Origin: Ophiura sarsii | Taxonomy: Eukaryota; Echinodermata; Ophiuroidea; Amphilepidida; Ophiuridae | Reading direction: 5' to 3' | DNA length: 64,000 nt | Assembly (NCBI GenBank): GCA_035610835.1 | Contig: CM069442.1 | Location: 60,491,950-60,555,949, forward strand | Shown here: one piece after another, positions 11,207 to 22,583 of the stretch | Position numbering within the stretch: position 1 is the stretch's first letter | Layout: each line of letters starts with the position of its first letter | Made by a program: the position numbers and the translations under genes | The notes under the pieces: generated by a model | The model's database searches: none | What the model was told of the DNA's origin: nothing | The model's input: the letters and a program-made list of their open reading frames with translations, nothing else

Positions 11207-12348
11207 CAAAACAATTCCGAAAATCGTTGGTAAAAGTAAACTCGAGAAACTTTAAAACACGTCTCTCAGCGTTGGTCAAGTAGGCGTCACTATGCAAATA
11301 TATGAACCCGTCGTGACCCGCTGCCTCGCTCAAGCGGCTTGGGAAATCAACCGTGGCAGGTAACCATGGTTGAGCGTGATCGCTGATTGGCTGAGTGCAT
11401 CGAAGTGTAGATGCTTTACTCAGGTTAACTGTGAGTGTAATACTAATCGCTAGTTTAATGACGCTATAAACGGGTTGGATGCTATAAAGGTCGTGGCTCG
11501 TTTTCCCTGTTGTGTAACTGCAAGATGTTTGTTATACACATTAGTCAACAGCTTATAAATTAGTCCTAAATATATGTTTGTCAATGTCATGCATTTCTAA
11601 AATTCAATTTAGTCTTAGCTATATTTATTTTAAACATATTGTAATTTTTGATGGTTGATTGAGTACTATAATTCCTAGAGTAGCAAAATCATACATTTGG
11701 TATTTCAACGACCCACCTCCTTTTCACTGCAAAGTTTGGTATTTACATGGGCCATTTTTAAAAAGATTTCTAACATACACCCTCAACATGTCTCAAAATC
11801 CTGTTTCTGAACACTGTTTGTTAACAATTTGCAGACATTTTATACCCCATAAATGTCTTTATACCCAATAAAAAAATGCAGAAATGTTATACCCATTAAA
11901 CACAATTTCTTTTGCTTGATAGGATGTCTGATAATGATCTACACTGTATTTGAACTCCCCACCCCCTCAAATAAAATAAGAATATAGCAACACAACAGTG
12001 TGTGCAGGTGTTTACCTTAACATTTCCTTCTTATTCTGTTGATTTCATCAAAATATTTGATTTGTTCCAGTGTGGAATATGACAATATGAATATCGTTGA
12101 CAACCTGTTTTTCATTTCCAGCCCATTCCAGATGATAAACCACACATAAATGTTCGAAACTAAAAAAAGGTAGTATACAGTCACTCAAACTGCCAATTCC
12201 TTAACACCATACAAAGTATTGTTTCTTAAACATCACACGTAGTCAATAGATTTCATCTTTTCAGTGGATATTGAAACATTTAGAAATTTTACAAAATATA
12301 ATTGTTTCAGAAACACCCAATTAGTAAAATGTAATAACTAAGAAAGCG

Positions 12349-12616
12349 ATATGAAGAGCTTTATAGCAAAAGGGCCTACAGACCATTTTTTTTTTGTTAC
12401 TCATTTTGTATTAGTGAATTTTCATTGACAAGTCCATGGAATTAAGTCCAGTCCATGTTTCTATGACTTGGATTAGTGCATCCATGCATGCCAATTGAGG
12501 CACCAACAATACAAGCCACATTCCACATAATGAATAGCCAGCCATCCATTCAATAATGCAAAATGAGTAACATGCAGAAGTGGATGTAAGCCCTTTTGCA
12601 AAACAGCTCTTCATAT
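12349..12616. mobile_element. TIR element, 268 bp
   Basis: ATATGAAGAGCTTTATAGCA plus AAAGGGC at the left matches GCCCTTTTGCAAAACAGCTC plus TTCATAT at the right with few differences. A second inner pair (GTTACTCATTTTGTATTA / AATGCAAAATGAGTAAC) continues the fold. Confidence 0.7.
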
Positions 12617-13019
12617 GTCAAAGCGTGAATCAAGAACACGATCAATTATGGACTATAACAGTATTATATCATAAATTCAACTTGTTACGTATGGTTCACT
12701 CTGGGACAACCAGTGTTTATTTCTAACCTACTTTTCCAGGTTTGTTTTGTCTCTGAACCACTTGATATACCTGTTATCAGTAAACATGTTGAAATACAGC
12801 TATTCTTCCCATTCCAGATTTTTACCTAATCTAATATTTTTGGAAGTTTTTACTAAAAAGTGCCAACAAAAAAAAAATCATTTTTTTAAAAACTTTTGGT
12901 CAAATTTTCAAAAAATATTAGATTAAGTTTAAAAAAACCGTCCCTAAGCCAGTGTTTTTACATCAACATTAAGCGATTTTGGCATTTTTTACTCAAAATT
13001 ATTTTTGTTAGCTTTGTTC

Positions 13020-13215
13020 AAAAAAGTGAATTTTGTGATTATCTCAAAAAAATCAACATTTTTGGTCAAAATTGACGCCACATTTGGATTCTCTGATCCA
13101 TTTCCTTTCCAAAAATGTATACTTTTATTGGCATTTGATTAATAGTTCAATAATTACAGCACTCACAAAATTCAAAAAATCAAATCAAAAACTTTCTTGA
13201 GTCCCCACCCCCCTT
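13020..13215. repeat. Interspersed repeat related to 62,165-62,340 (inverted)
   Basis: Shares, in reverse complement, a run including CTCTGATCCATTTCCTTTCC, GTATACTTTTAT and TTAATAGTTCAATAATTACAG with 62,165-62,340. The terminus CCACCCCCCTTAA resembles family E ends. Noncoding. Confidence 0.7.
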
Positions 13216-14049
13216 AATAGCGACTATGTGTTTCAGTTCAAACACTTTTCTTCAAAGACATTTTAACTATCAACTCCTAAGGTATGATATTATATCAGTA
13301 AATGATAAATAAACTCAGTGATATCAGAAAACTAGCCCAGTTATGATATTTGCACTCTTAGAACACTGACCCTTGCCATGCTGCTTGTACTAAAACATGT
13401 ACACTAAAACATGTACACTTATTTGAGTCACATGAAAATAGACACTTGTTTATGATAGCCTCTAACATTGTAGTACAACATTTTTTGCAATTGTTGGTTT
13501 ACATGGTGTAAGTAGCAGAAGGTAGCCTGGTCCATTTAGACTTGTATAAATCGTGTTTATCTGATGAGATAAAACTTGAGATTCTAAGGTGGATGAACAT
13601 GGTTGGCCACTTTTTTTAAAATATATTTTTTGGGGACGAGTTAACTCGGACCCCTTAGTTCAAATGAAAGGTCACGTGGTCATTATTATTGTTTCAATTA
13701 GCTAGTGGTGACGTGAAACGTTACAATTATTGTGTTTACTAAATATAGAAATTGTATTATACATAAAGGAAGAAGTATTGATAGGACAACGAACCTTATC
13801 TGTGGTTTCAGGCAATTTGAGGTCTTTAAATACAGTAGGTATTGTTTGGTATAAAAATGCGCAAATATCGCCAAATTCAGATTTTCAGTGCGAAATTAGT
13901 ATTTTAATGATATTTTATATTAAATGTGTCTATTACCGTAAATAAAATGGTGCTTTAATGGACAATATGTAGTTTAAATATCACATTTTAATTTTCGATA
14001 ACCTTGTAACGACACTATATGTAATTAAAAAACATTGCAACATTCAGAA

Positions 14050-14142
14050 TGTCTCGTGGCGCAATGGATTAGCGCGTTGGACTTTTACTGCCTCCATCGC
14101 AAATGGCATTCAAAGTTCTGGGTTCGAGTCTCGGCGGGGATG
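14050..14142 (+). tRNA. tRNA-like gene with intron, tRNA-Arg(TCT)-like body but TTT in the anticodon position; possibly a pseudogene
   Basis: D arm GTGGCGCAATGGATTAGCGC, anticodon-stem halves TTGGA and TTCAA around CTTTTA plus a ~20-base insert after position 37, then T arm CTGGG-TTCGAGT-CTCGG. Body and intron position are those of animal intron-containing tRNA-Arg(TCT). The acceptor stem is imperfect (one base short on the 5' side) and position 34-36 reads TTT, so it is probably a decayed copy rather than a working tRNA-Lys. Confidence 0.5.
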
Positions 14143-15074
14143 ATGTTTTTTGTGTCATCTAACATTAACTTTTTTTACTCTCAAATTAAATAGACATATT
14201 AATAACACTCTTGATTCCACATTTCATATTCTTTTTTTTAATACAGATCATTTAAAAATATTTTTTGGATAAAATGGTTTTAATTTTCGATTTAGCAGTA
14301 TAGTTTATTGAGTGGATAAACCATTTGCATGTACGTTGCTTTCAGACAACTCTTGTTCATAGCGAAACGGTCCCCATCCCAGTGCGCGCCCCAGGAAATC
14401 CAAGTTATCTTGTTGCACTTTTAAATTTTGTCATAAATTACGTTTTTCTCGTAATTAAACATTGGAATTTAAATTAAATTATAAATAATGATATTTTTTC
14501 TTTCAATTCTTTTTCTTCCATAACTTCACCACATATAGCTCACATAACGTCTCAGTGATTTCCTTCCAGAAACAACACTAGTGATCCTCTTGCCAACTTC
14601 CACAAAATTCAACAGATCCATTCCAAGTCTTCTCATCCTTTTGCCACCTTAAACCAGGGAGGTGTAACACCTCCCTGCTTAAACACTCGTCCCCCAGTTT
14701 TTTAGAAGACCTTGTTTGGAAAGATTGGAAGTTTATAAAATGTTCAAAGATTAAAAAAATAAAAATAAAAATAAGTGTCTGTCAGGCATTTTTCCACCAA
14801 AATGTCAGAAGTGTTCAAACAATTTCACAAAGTAAAAAACAACAAAAACTAAAAAAGCAATTTTGACAATTAAGAGTTGATCAGGCCCATAAAACATTTT
14901 TTTCCAACTTCCTTACTTACCCATACTCTGAGTTAGCAGCCAGTTTTATGATATTACTCAACCGCATTTGTAAACTTTCATTAATCAGGTCAAATTCTCA
15001 AAATATTGTATTTTGTATCAGTACGTACCTGTTCTGTCATGACATTTTTTTAGAATTATATCATTTTTTCCGCA

Positions 15075-15386
15075 TTAAAGAGACCAGGAAATGCAAATAT
15101 AATTGGTGTGATTTGAGTCAAGTCTACGAGGAGGGACCAGAAAGCATTCAATATTTGTGCTAGTTGATGATGACATCATTTGTGGAACTATTGATAGCTC
15201 AGTGAGTACTATGAAAAGAAAATTCCAGGTGACTGGTTTGAATCTATTCATGATACTCACTGATATTCAATATACCACAAATGATGTCATTTGTGGTGTG
15301 TTCATTTTTCTGGCCCTGTTTATTGCAATGGAATGTCCCACAAAGACTTGGAGCAGGATTATCATCCCATTTCCTGGTACCTTTAA
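15075..15386. mobile_element. TTAA-type MITE, family D
   Basis: Ends TTAAAGAGACCAGGAAATG and CATTTCCTGGTACCTTTAA. Further inverted pairs inside (GATGACATCATTTGTGG at 15,169 with CCACAAATGATGTCAT at 15,276) make most of the element foldable. Confidence 0.82.
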
Positions 15387-15905
15387 GAACTTCAAAGCTA
15401 AAAATAACCCATCTGCATATTACAGTCATCCATGCATGAAGCTCAAATTAACCAGACACATTACAGCATATATTTCAAACATGCTATCATTACTAGTGAC
15501 AAATTATAGTGATCAATCATCATGTCTCACATAGGTGACCTGAAAACCTAAATGCTTAATGCATTTTTAAAATTTGTATCTAAATAAAAAATCAATTTGT
15601 GTAATACTATACTGGCACCTTTTTACTATCACTTAATGAATTCCTAAAAACACATTGAAATTCATGTCTTAAACAAAAAGTTCTTTTAAAGATTTGCTTT
15701 TAGCTCACTATTTACTCTAAACATTGGTATTTCAAATATTTTGATACGGACTTCTCACTTTTCTTAAACTGGCACATGTTTTGGTTTAATGTGTTGAAAA
15801 TAGTGAGTTCTCCATTACTCAACATGGTTACAAACAGATAATAGATTTGTGTAACCCTATGCACCTTTTTTACTTATTTTTGTAATTTATGAGATGTGGT
15901 TAAAG

Positions 15906-16169
15906 CATATATGTGACCCGCTCCCACAAAACCAGACATAAGTGTTGAAATATTTTTCTTCTGATTTGTTGATGTTGAACATGCTGACAGAACCAGCTTT
16001 AAAATGATGTATCACTTGTCATAATTGCTCAAACTTTTGTCCATTCAAAATCAATATTTCTCTTGAAAAATTCTTTGTTTTCTATTAATTTGTGACAACT
16101 TTATTGACCTGTATTTTCATAAGTGTTCTGGCGACTTATGTCGGGTTTTGTGGGAGCAGGTCACATATG
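15906..16169. mobile_element. TIR element, 264 bp
   Basis: Left end CATATATGTGACCCGCTCCC then ACAAAACCAGACATAAGT; the right end is the inverse (ACTTATGTCGGGTTTTGTGG then GAGCAGGTCACATATG). TIR of about 36 bp with four mismatches. Noncoding. Confidence 0.85.
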
Positions 16170-16404
16170 TATCACCTGCTTCAATCACCCAACTTCAAAT
16201 GTTCGACTTTTTAGCATTATCATTAATTCAGACAGTCTTTGTTGGTAAAAACCAAGTAATTTTGGTCCACAAATAGCATAGCAGAGGTATTTTCAAAGTA
16301 AAAAACAAAATGTGGCTAAAATTGCTCTAAAATGAAATACACATGGCCTACAGGAAAGGTGTTATATCAAATCAACTATATAGATGATTCAGGTGTGTAT
16401 CAAT

Positions 16405-16520
16405 GGTGGGGGGGGGGGGGGGGGGGGGAGGCTTTGGGGGCTCAATCCCGGTTCCCCATAATAAATAAAATGTGTAATAGGGGAAATATACCACTCCTCC
16501 CCCCCCCCCCCCCCACCCCA
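16405..16520. repeat. G tract and C tract pair
   Basis: A run of about 20 G (16,408-16,428) and a run of about 16 C (16,498-16,514) enclose ~70 bases. Able to fold on themselves; may be the ends of a decayed element like the one at 1,117-1,418, but no target duplication was seen. Confidence 0.6.
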
Positions 16521-18935
16521 AGCAGGGCTGGAAAAATGTTTATTTCCTGGGAAGCAAGCAACATTTCCCAGAAAGAAAGCGAGATTTCCATCCATTTCCT
16601 TATGTATTTCTTTATTTGGAAAAGCAACATTTCCCTCGAAATACCAAAATTTCCCGGGAAGGAGCTTCCTGAATTCCACATATTTTCCAGGCCTGCCCCC
16701 AAGTTTCTCACACAGCAGCACTATATTAGTTTTGCACCAACACTCTTGGAAAATACACCCCCAAGCTTTTAAAATATGACACAACCCCCCCCCCCACCCC
16801 CGTTTAAATCACCGAATCAACATTTCAATTTAATTTCCATTATCTTTACTGAAATAGTGCAGGCCACTTACATGATGTCTATCAAAATACACTAGTTGTT
16901 GTTAGGCCTACAAAATTTACACCAATATCAGAGAATTATTGGCAGCTATTGAGCTACTATCTGAGAAAAACATGTGTTTGAACACAGACCCTAATTGACA
17001 TGCATTTTGTACCAAACCATGCACACTATTTGTTGTCAAGTGAAAATAGAAACTTGTTTTGGTAGCCTGAAGAATCTACTTCTTCATATCCCTTCCCTAT
17101 TCCTCACTGATCAATGTTGTGCTGATAGTGGACACATTGTGGGTTTCAACATTGATCAGAGGGTGAAGGGTGAACACTTCACATTACAGCTACGAAGTGT
17201 TCGAACAATATTTTTTAACATTGTAGTCTCATACTGATAAATTTGTTGACAAAAACAAAAATAAAATACAAGCTTAAAAAAATACATTTTTTTGCTGCAA
17301 TACCTTGCTTGACACCTAGAGCATGAACAACTTACAATTGTTGTATTACTGTAAACAATAATACATCAATGTCACTAAAGCATGATTTCAAATCCTATAC
17401 ATACTGATGTCCTTGACTGTGTATATTACAGTTATCAATGGAATGATATACATAAATGACCAAACTGAAAGGGTGCATTAAGAAAAACCAACAATTGTTA
17501 TTGCTGTATAAACATTGTCTATTGTTTGCCTTTTGTTAAAAATGTAATATATCATGCAGGGAAAATAGCAACTCATCAGAAAGAGAATACATCTTATATA
17601 AACTGTGAATATTTGCAATCAATTTTTCCCTTCCAAAAGATAGGAGGATTGTTGGTTAGTTTACGCCCCTGGATACTATTTTAAAGATTTTTTTTACAAT
17701 TTTATCATCCTGAAACATAGTTGAAATGAACTTTGGGGGCTACCTGGTTTTGCCACTAATTCAAAATGGCAGGAAAAATCTAAAATTGCTACCAGTTACA
17801 CTCAGAATTTTTTTACTAATTTTGTAACCCCAAATCTGTATATCCTTCAAATTAGGCCAAAACAAAAAATTGTTAGTATGTCAACGTCCAACCGAACGTG
17901 AACCTTAGTGCCGACTGTATTCTTTTTTATTCTTCTGTTTTTTTATTTCACTTTTTGAGCAATTTTAATGGACAAACTGACCGTTTTATACATTCGTACT
18001 GACACGTGTATATTCCCACCCTTTTTTACCCAAAACTCTATGTGAATTTAAGGGGTTGGGACTTAAATCGGGCGCCCTTGTGTGCATGAAAATAAAAAGC
18101 CTGATTTATAGCTTTGAAAACATTGAATAACTGGTCGCAAATTTGTAGGCTTTCAATAAAATAATACACCAAGTTTTCAATCAAACTTTCTTCATTTACT
18201 TACAAAGTTACAATGTTAAAATCAAACAGATAATGATGCATGTGTGGCCGATCGACCGTGTGTCAATCCCCCGGAGAAAGCCAACAACAAAATGTCAATA
18301 ATAACGGCGGTAGCTTTTGCTTATGTTCACAAAATAAATAAATAAAACAAAGTCGCTTGTGGCATTTCATTCATAAAAAATGAACCTCGCTATCAGAGAC
18401 CGCAATTTTGGCTATGAAAGGCTTAATGCAAATCTTTTGAACCGCGCCTTTACCGACAAGGGACCATCTCGCAAGATCTCGCGAAATATCATCGTAGTAA
18501 CGCATGTGGTGATCGAATTATTATCATGACATCATTTTCTTGTGTTCAGGAAACGATCAGAAAAGTCGAGAGAAAAAATTATGAATGATAAATTGTAAAT
18601 ACCTTTCTCACATTGTCACAACGCATGCGTAATAATGATTTAGGTCAATAAAGATGGTGGTAAACAACATTTGCTACTACGAAAAGTATGTCTCAACATT
18701 AACAACATGACATTGTTAGTTGAACAGTTGTTAGTATTAAAATAAAATGCGCACAAACTCATGAAAAAGAGTTCAATACTGTGTCAAAGTTATGTATATT
18801 CCTAAATACAATATCAGTAAAAAAGAAGAAACAAATCCGACCTACCGACCCTACCTTTTGAGGGCCCTCAATGGACAAACAAACAATTTATTATTTTTGG
18901 CCTTAGACTCTGTAGCCCAATAGTTTGCTCTTAAA
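16521..18935. other. No supported gene
   Basis: AT-rich, with isolated poly-C near 16,786. CpG-containing sequence between 18,240 and 18,640 (for example CTCGCAAGATCTCGCGAAAT) stands out from the surroundings but carries no frame I can support. Confidence 0.4.
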
Positions 18936-19759
18936 GGCCCTGTCACACCATAGCGTATGGCCTGAACGTGGCCTGAACGTATGCCGTCGTATTCAAAAAA
19001 TAGCTCGAAAATTCAAGAACGTCCAACTTCCCAACGAATTGCGTAGGAAAAGTCGATATCGGTGATGGAATGGACGTATCCATAGCGTATCCATAGCGTA
19101 TTAAACGTATACATAGCGTATGACTAACGTATTGATAGCGTATCACTAACTTATAACAAACTTATGACAGCGTATCACAGCGTATGCGATCGGCGAGCGT
19201 ATACCAACGTATGCTTAACGTATTCGAAACGTATGTCTGCCGTGTTCGACGTATCCTCAGCATATCCTCGGCGTACAACGAACACGTGACTTATGCCACT
19301 GCAGAAATTGAGTTTCGTACACGGCGGGACAAGTGTTGCCAGTTCAAGTAAACGCAGCCTAGATGATAACTATTAAAATATCTAGAAGGGTAAATCTATA
19401 GGTCCAACCTATAACTTACGACGAGTAACGTACCTCTAACGTATGTCAGCGTATGTCAACGTATGTCAGCGTTTGTAAACGTATGTCTAACGTACCACGA
19501 ACCTATCGGGAACTTATGCAGAACGTAAGTTAAGCACGCGTTGAGTACGTCGAGAAATTTTGAACATGCTCAATAATTTTTCGCGGGCTCGACGTGTTCC
19601 AAATTTTCACAACGTATCACAGCGTGCTCTTAACGTAAACGACGTATCCCCAACTTACCCCTAACTTGTATCAGCGTACACCAACGTACGCCAACGTATT
19701 TTTCGATATTTCGCATACGTTGTCATACGTTCAGGCGATACGCCATGGTGTGACAGGGC
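18936..19759. mobile_element. ACGTA-rich TIR element, first unit
   Basis: Bounded by GGCCCTGTCACACCATAGCG and its inverse CGCCATGGTGTGACAGGGC. The whole interior is a run of degenerate subrepeats such as AACGTATG, AGCGTATC and CAACTTAC. GC and CpG content are higher than in the surroundings. No ORF. See the second unit for the duplicated and inverted parts. Confidence 0.85.
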
Positions 19760-20567
19760 TACCGTACAGCTAGCGTATGTACCATACAGCTAGCGAGCAT
19801 TCGGCGTTTTGGGAACTTATGGAGGGTTTGAGTATATAAATGGGTCCCTTGAGTATCTCATCCTCACTTGTCATGCTGAACACATCAACCCATCATCATA
19901 CGCTACGAATACGCTACGCTACGTTAAGTATACGTTAAGCATACGTTAGTCATACGCTCGCATACGCCGTGATACGCTGTCATAAGTATGTTATAAGTTA
20001 GTGATACGCTATCAATACGTTAGTCATACGCTATGTATACGTTCAATACGCTATGGATACGTGACAGGGCCTTACACGATCGCCCGGCATAAGGTGAATA
20101 CGTGAGAATACGTCGAAACTCGTTGGAAATACGTCAGGCATACGTTAGACATACGGCACATATACGTTATCAACTCGTTATCACTACGTTGGCTGTACGT
20201 TTCCCCGTCAGCCTAAGTTCATCAACGTATACCAACTTACGAGTAATGTACGAGTAACGTACCACTAACGTATGTCAGCGTATGTCAACGTATATTTAAC
20301 GTACCACAAACTTACCGGGAACTTATGCAGAACGTATTAAGCACACGTTGAGTACGTCGAGAAATTTTGAGCATGCTAAATATTTTTTCGCGGGCTCGAC
20401 GTGTTCCAAATTGTCACAGCGTATCACAGCGTGCTCTTAACGTAAACGACGTATCCCCAACGTACCCCTAACTTATATCAGCGTACACCAACGTACACCA
20501 ACGTATTTTTCTATATTTCGCATACGTTGTCATACGTTGAGGCGATACGTTATGGTGTGACAGGGAC
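19760..20567. mobile_element. ACGTA-rich TIR element, second (rearranged) unit
   Basis: 19,890-20,072 is the near-exact reverse complement of 18,940-19,200 and ends at a GTGACAGGGCC terminus. 20,226-20,567 is a direct repeat of 19,412-19,759 (shared GAGTACGTCGAGAAATTTTG, CGCGGGCTCGACGTGTTCC, GTGCTCTTAACGTAAACGAC) and ends GGTGTGACAGGGA. The block therefore consists of at least two copies of one element, one inverted and partly deleted. Confidence 0.8.
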
Positions 20568-21058
20568 TTAAGGGAGGAGTCCTTTTATGATGACATTTAT
20601 CAAGAGCTTTAACTTTTGAACTACTTAAGTGATGTACATAAAAGTATACATTTTTGGAAATGAAATGAGTCAGTGAATCCATTTTTGGTATCAAATTTTA
20701 CTACAAATGCTTATTTTTAAAATTTTTGACCAACAAATCACTTTATTGGTTTAATTTTTTTCAGACCATGTATTAACAAAATCAGTTTTTAGTAAAAATT
20801 GCAGAAATTGCTCAAAAATCATCTGAGGACACTTTTCAAGGATCGTGGTTTTTTTACATAAAAAATGCAAAAAATGTGAGCAAAAAATGTGAGCAAAAAA
20901 AGTGATTTTTTTTGGTCAAAAAATTAAAAAACAGCATTTTCAGTACCAAAAATGAATTCTGTGTTCCAAAAATGTATACTTTCAATATCACATTAATAGT
21001 TCAAATGTTACAGCGCTTGATAAATTTAATAATAAAAGGGTTGACACCTCCCTTTTAA
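20568..21058. mobile_element. TTAA-type MITE, family E
   Basis: Starts TTAAGGGAGGAGTCCTTTTA and ends TAAAAGGGTTGACACCTCCCTTTTAA. The interior (for example AAAAGTATACATTTTTGGAA) is shared with 62,220-62,300 and, inverted, 13,080-13,130, so a wider family is present. It abuts the ACGTA-rich element on its left. Confidence 0.8.
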
Positions 21059-22347
21059 GTCAACAATGCTTGCCAAAATAACCAAGTAAGATTTATGCTA
21101 TGATATGGACAATTACCCATAAGTGAATACTTACACATGCACAACAACTCAAACTGAAGTTCCTCTTTGCAAGTGGCAACCACAGCAATGAATACTGGCA
21201 GAAGTACATGAGAGGCTTTTCAATTTGTAAGAGTCTAGCACAATATTTGCTTCATCAATAAGAATTACTATAGTTTGATCAGCTCCAAATTGGCGAAGCC
21301 TCCTTACAGCAGGGAATGAATACAGAAAAATGCGGGGACAAATGCAGGCAACAAGCGCAATGTGTTCGTGCGACCCAAACCGAGTGCGTGTGGCCATAAT
21401 CTTACGCGTACGCTTGGATACATTTGCATGCGGAGAGATAGAAAACGAATATTTCTTGCCAAATTTGGAACTGATTAAACTATAGATTACTTTTACCGGC
21501 TATGTCTATATGAGGGCAGCATTCAATATTTCCTGTTTGATGACAGCATTTAGAATGGATTGAGCTCAATTAGTTGAGAGTGCTGGTTGTATTGGTGTAA
21601 CATTTGAGTGAAAATACAGAAATGAAGCACAGTCAGTTTGGTATGAGCTGAGGCTGATTTATGATACATTATACACTGCCCCTCCAACCTCTTTAGACTT
21701 GTCTGCTATATTCTTTTCAGCAGATCATGTATTCATTGTAGCCAATTGAATGGTAAGTCCTTATTGCACAATCAGTGATTGCTGATTTTGTCTGTTTTTA
21801 TCGGCTGGAATTGTATTTGCCAATCACTCTCCACATGTCCCCTCACCCCAAATATTACCTTCAGTGTTGGTATAATGAGACCAATCCCTCATTATGTTTA
21901 TTTGACTCCTCTAGAAGTAATTATCCTGATATTAAGATAACACATGTTAACATCCCATCTGAAGATCCCTCATAGATCAACATTGACAAATGGGGAGGGG
22001 CTCAGTCCAAATATGGGAAGAAGGTGTGCCACAATCATAGGAAACATAACCAGCCAAAATCTGGGGTTGCAGAAAACTCATTTGTCAATACAACAAATGA
22101 CAATGTAGAAATTTGATAACAAACTGATGCAATTTTAGCAAATTTTAGCTAAAATGAGTCCATTGGTATTGCTTTGCAAACATCTTTTCTTAGAAATCTT
22201 GTTCTACATGGGTACTACTTCAACACATTTTCTGGCCAGTATCCCTACTCAAATAAACATTGAGCGCCCCTCAGACAAATATGACAAAATAAAAATTATT
22301 TAAGGATAATCGTAATATTTTCTTCTTATATCCGAATAGGTACTTAC
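21059..22347. other. Intron-like sequence, no supported gene
   Basis: This is presumably the start of the long intron after the last LRP2-like exon. An 82-codon minus-strand frame (21,149-21,397) followed by a good donor-like GTAAGTAT near 21,137 was examined; it resembles no family I recognise and has no EGF or LA cysteine pattern. No tRNA, TIR pair or simple repeat was seen here. Confidence 0.5.
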
Positions 22348-22583
22348 ATTGTTGCCTGTCCTTGTGATACACATGTATATCCATAGGCCTTGGTCCGTTA
22401 GCGTTGCGCCACATAGTCACTTGATTGGCACCAGTGTGTTTCTCCATTCGTATTACAGCCTTTAATGTCCAGTCCGTGTAGTAGATGTAATTACCAAACA
22501 GCGTCATTGCAAAAGGTCCAGAAGCACGGTCTAGGATTATTTCACGGGATGTGCCATTGAGGTTCACTCTCTCAATGCGCTGA
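22348..22583 (-). CDS. lrp2: LRP2-like exon 32: propeller 6, last blades; last exon seen in the window
   Basis: Encodes [19 protein letters not shown], then [20 protein letters not shown] and [16 protein letters not shown], the [10 protein letters not shown] strand and [11 protein letters not shown](C) close the propeller. The exon ends in phase 1 with T at CAACAAT|GTAAGT, so the next exon should supply GT/GC of a cysteine codon and start an EGF. No such exon is visible in the remaining 22 kb on this strand. Confidence 0.92.

Larger units (their letters stand above)
11207..14049. other. No supported gene apart from the listed elements
   Basis: The stretch upstream of the predicted chromodomain first exon (11,207-11,520) is richer in CpG and includes GATCGCTGATTGGCTG (an inverted CCAAT box, ATTGG), so it could be promoter sequence for that minus-strand gene; no TATA box was assigned. 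Beyond that, the 268-bp TIR element (12,349-12,616) and the interspersed repeat (13,020-13,215) are the only structures seen. Confidence 0.4.

Noticed and set aside
15157..15534. 125-codon plus-strand frame
   Set aside because: Lies across the TTAA-flanked inverted-repeat element and shows no protein-like features.
16332..16784. Overlapping 131-146-codon frames with poly-Gly or poly-Pro runs
   Set aside because: They run through G and C homopolymer tracts; no conserved domain or splice sites.
21149..21397. 82-codon minus-strand frame before a good GTAAGTAT donor, considered as the missing EGF exon
   Set aside because: Lacks the EGF or LA cysteine pattern and does not continue the phase or the QQ-C junction from exon 32.
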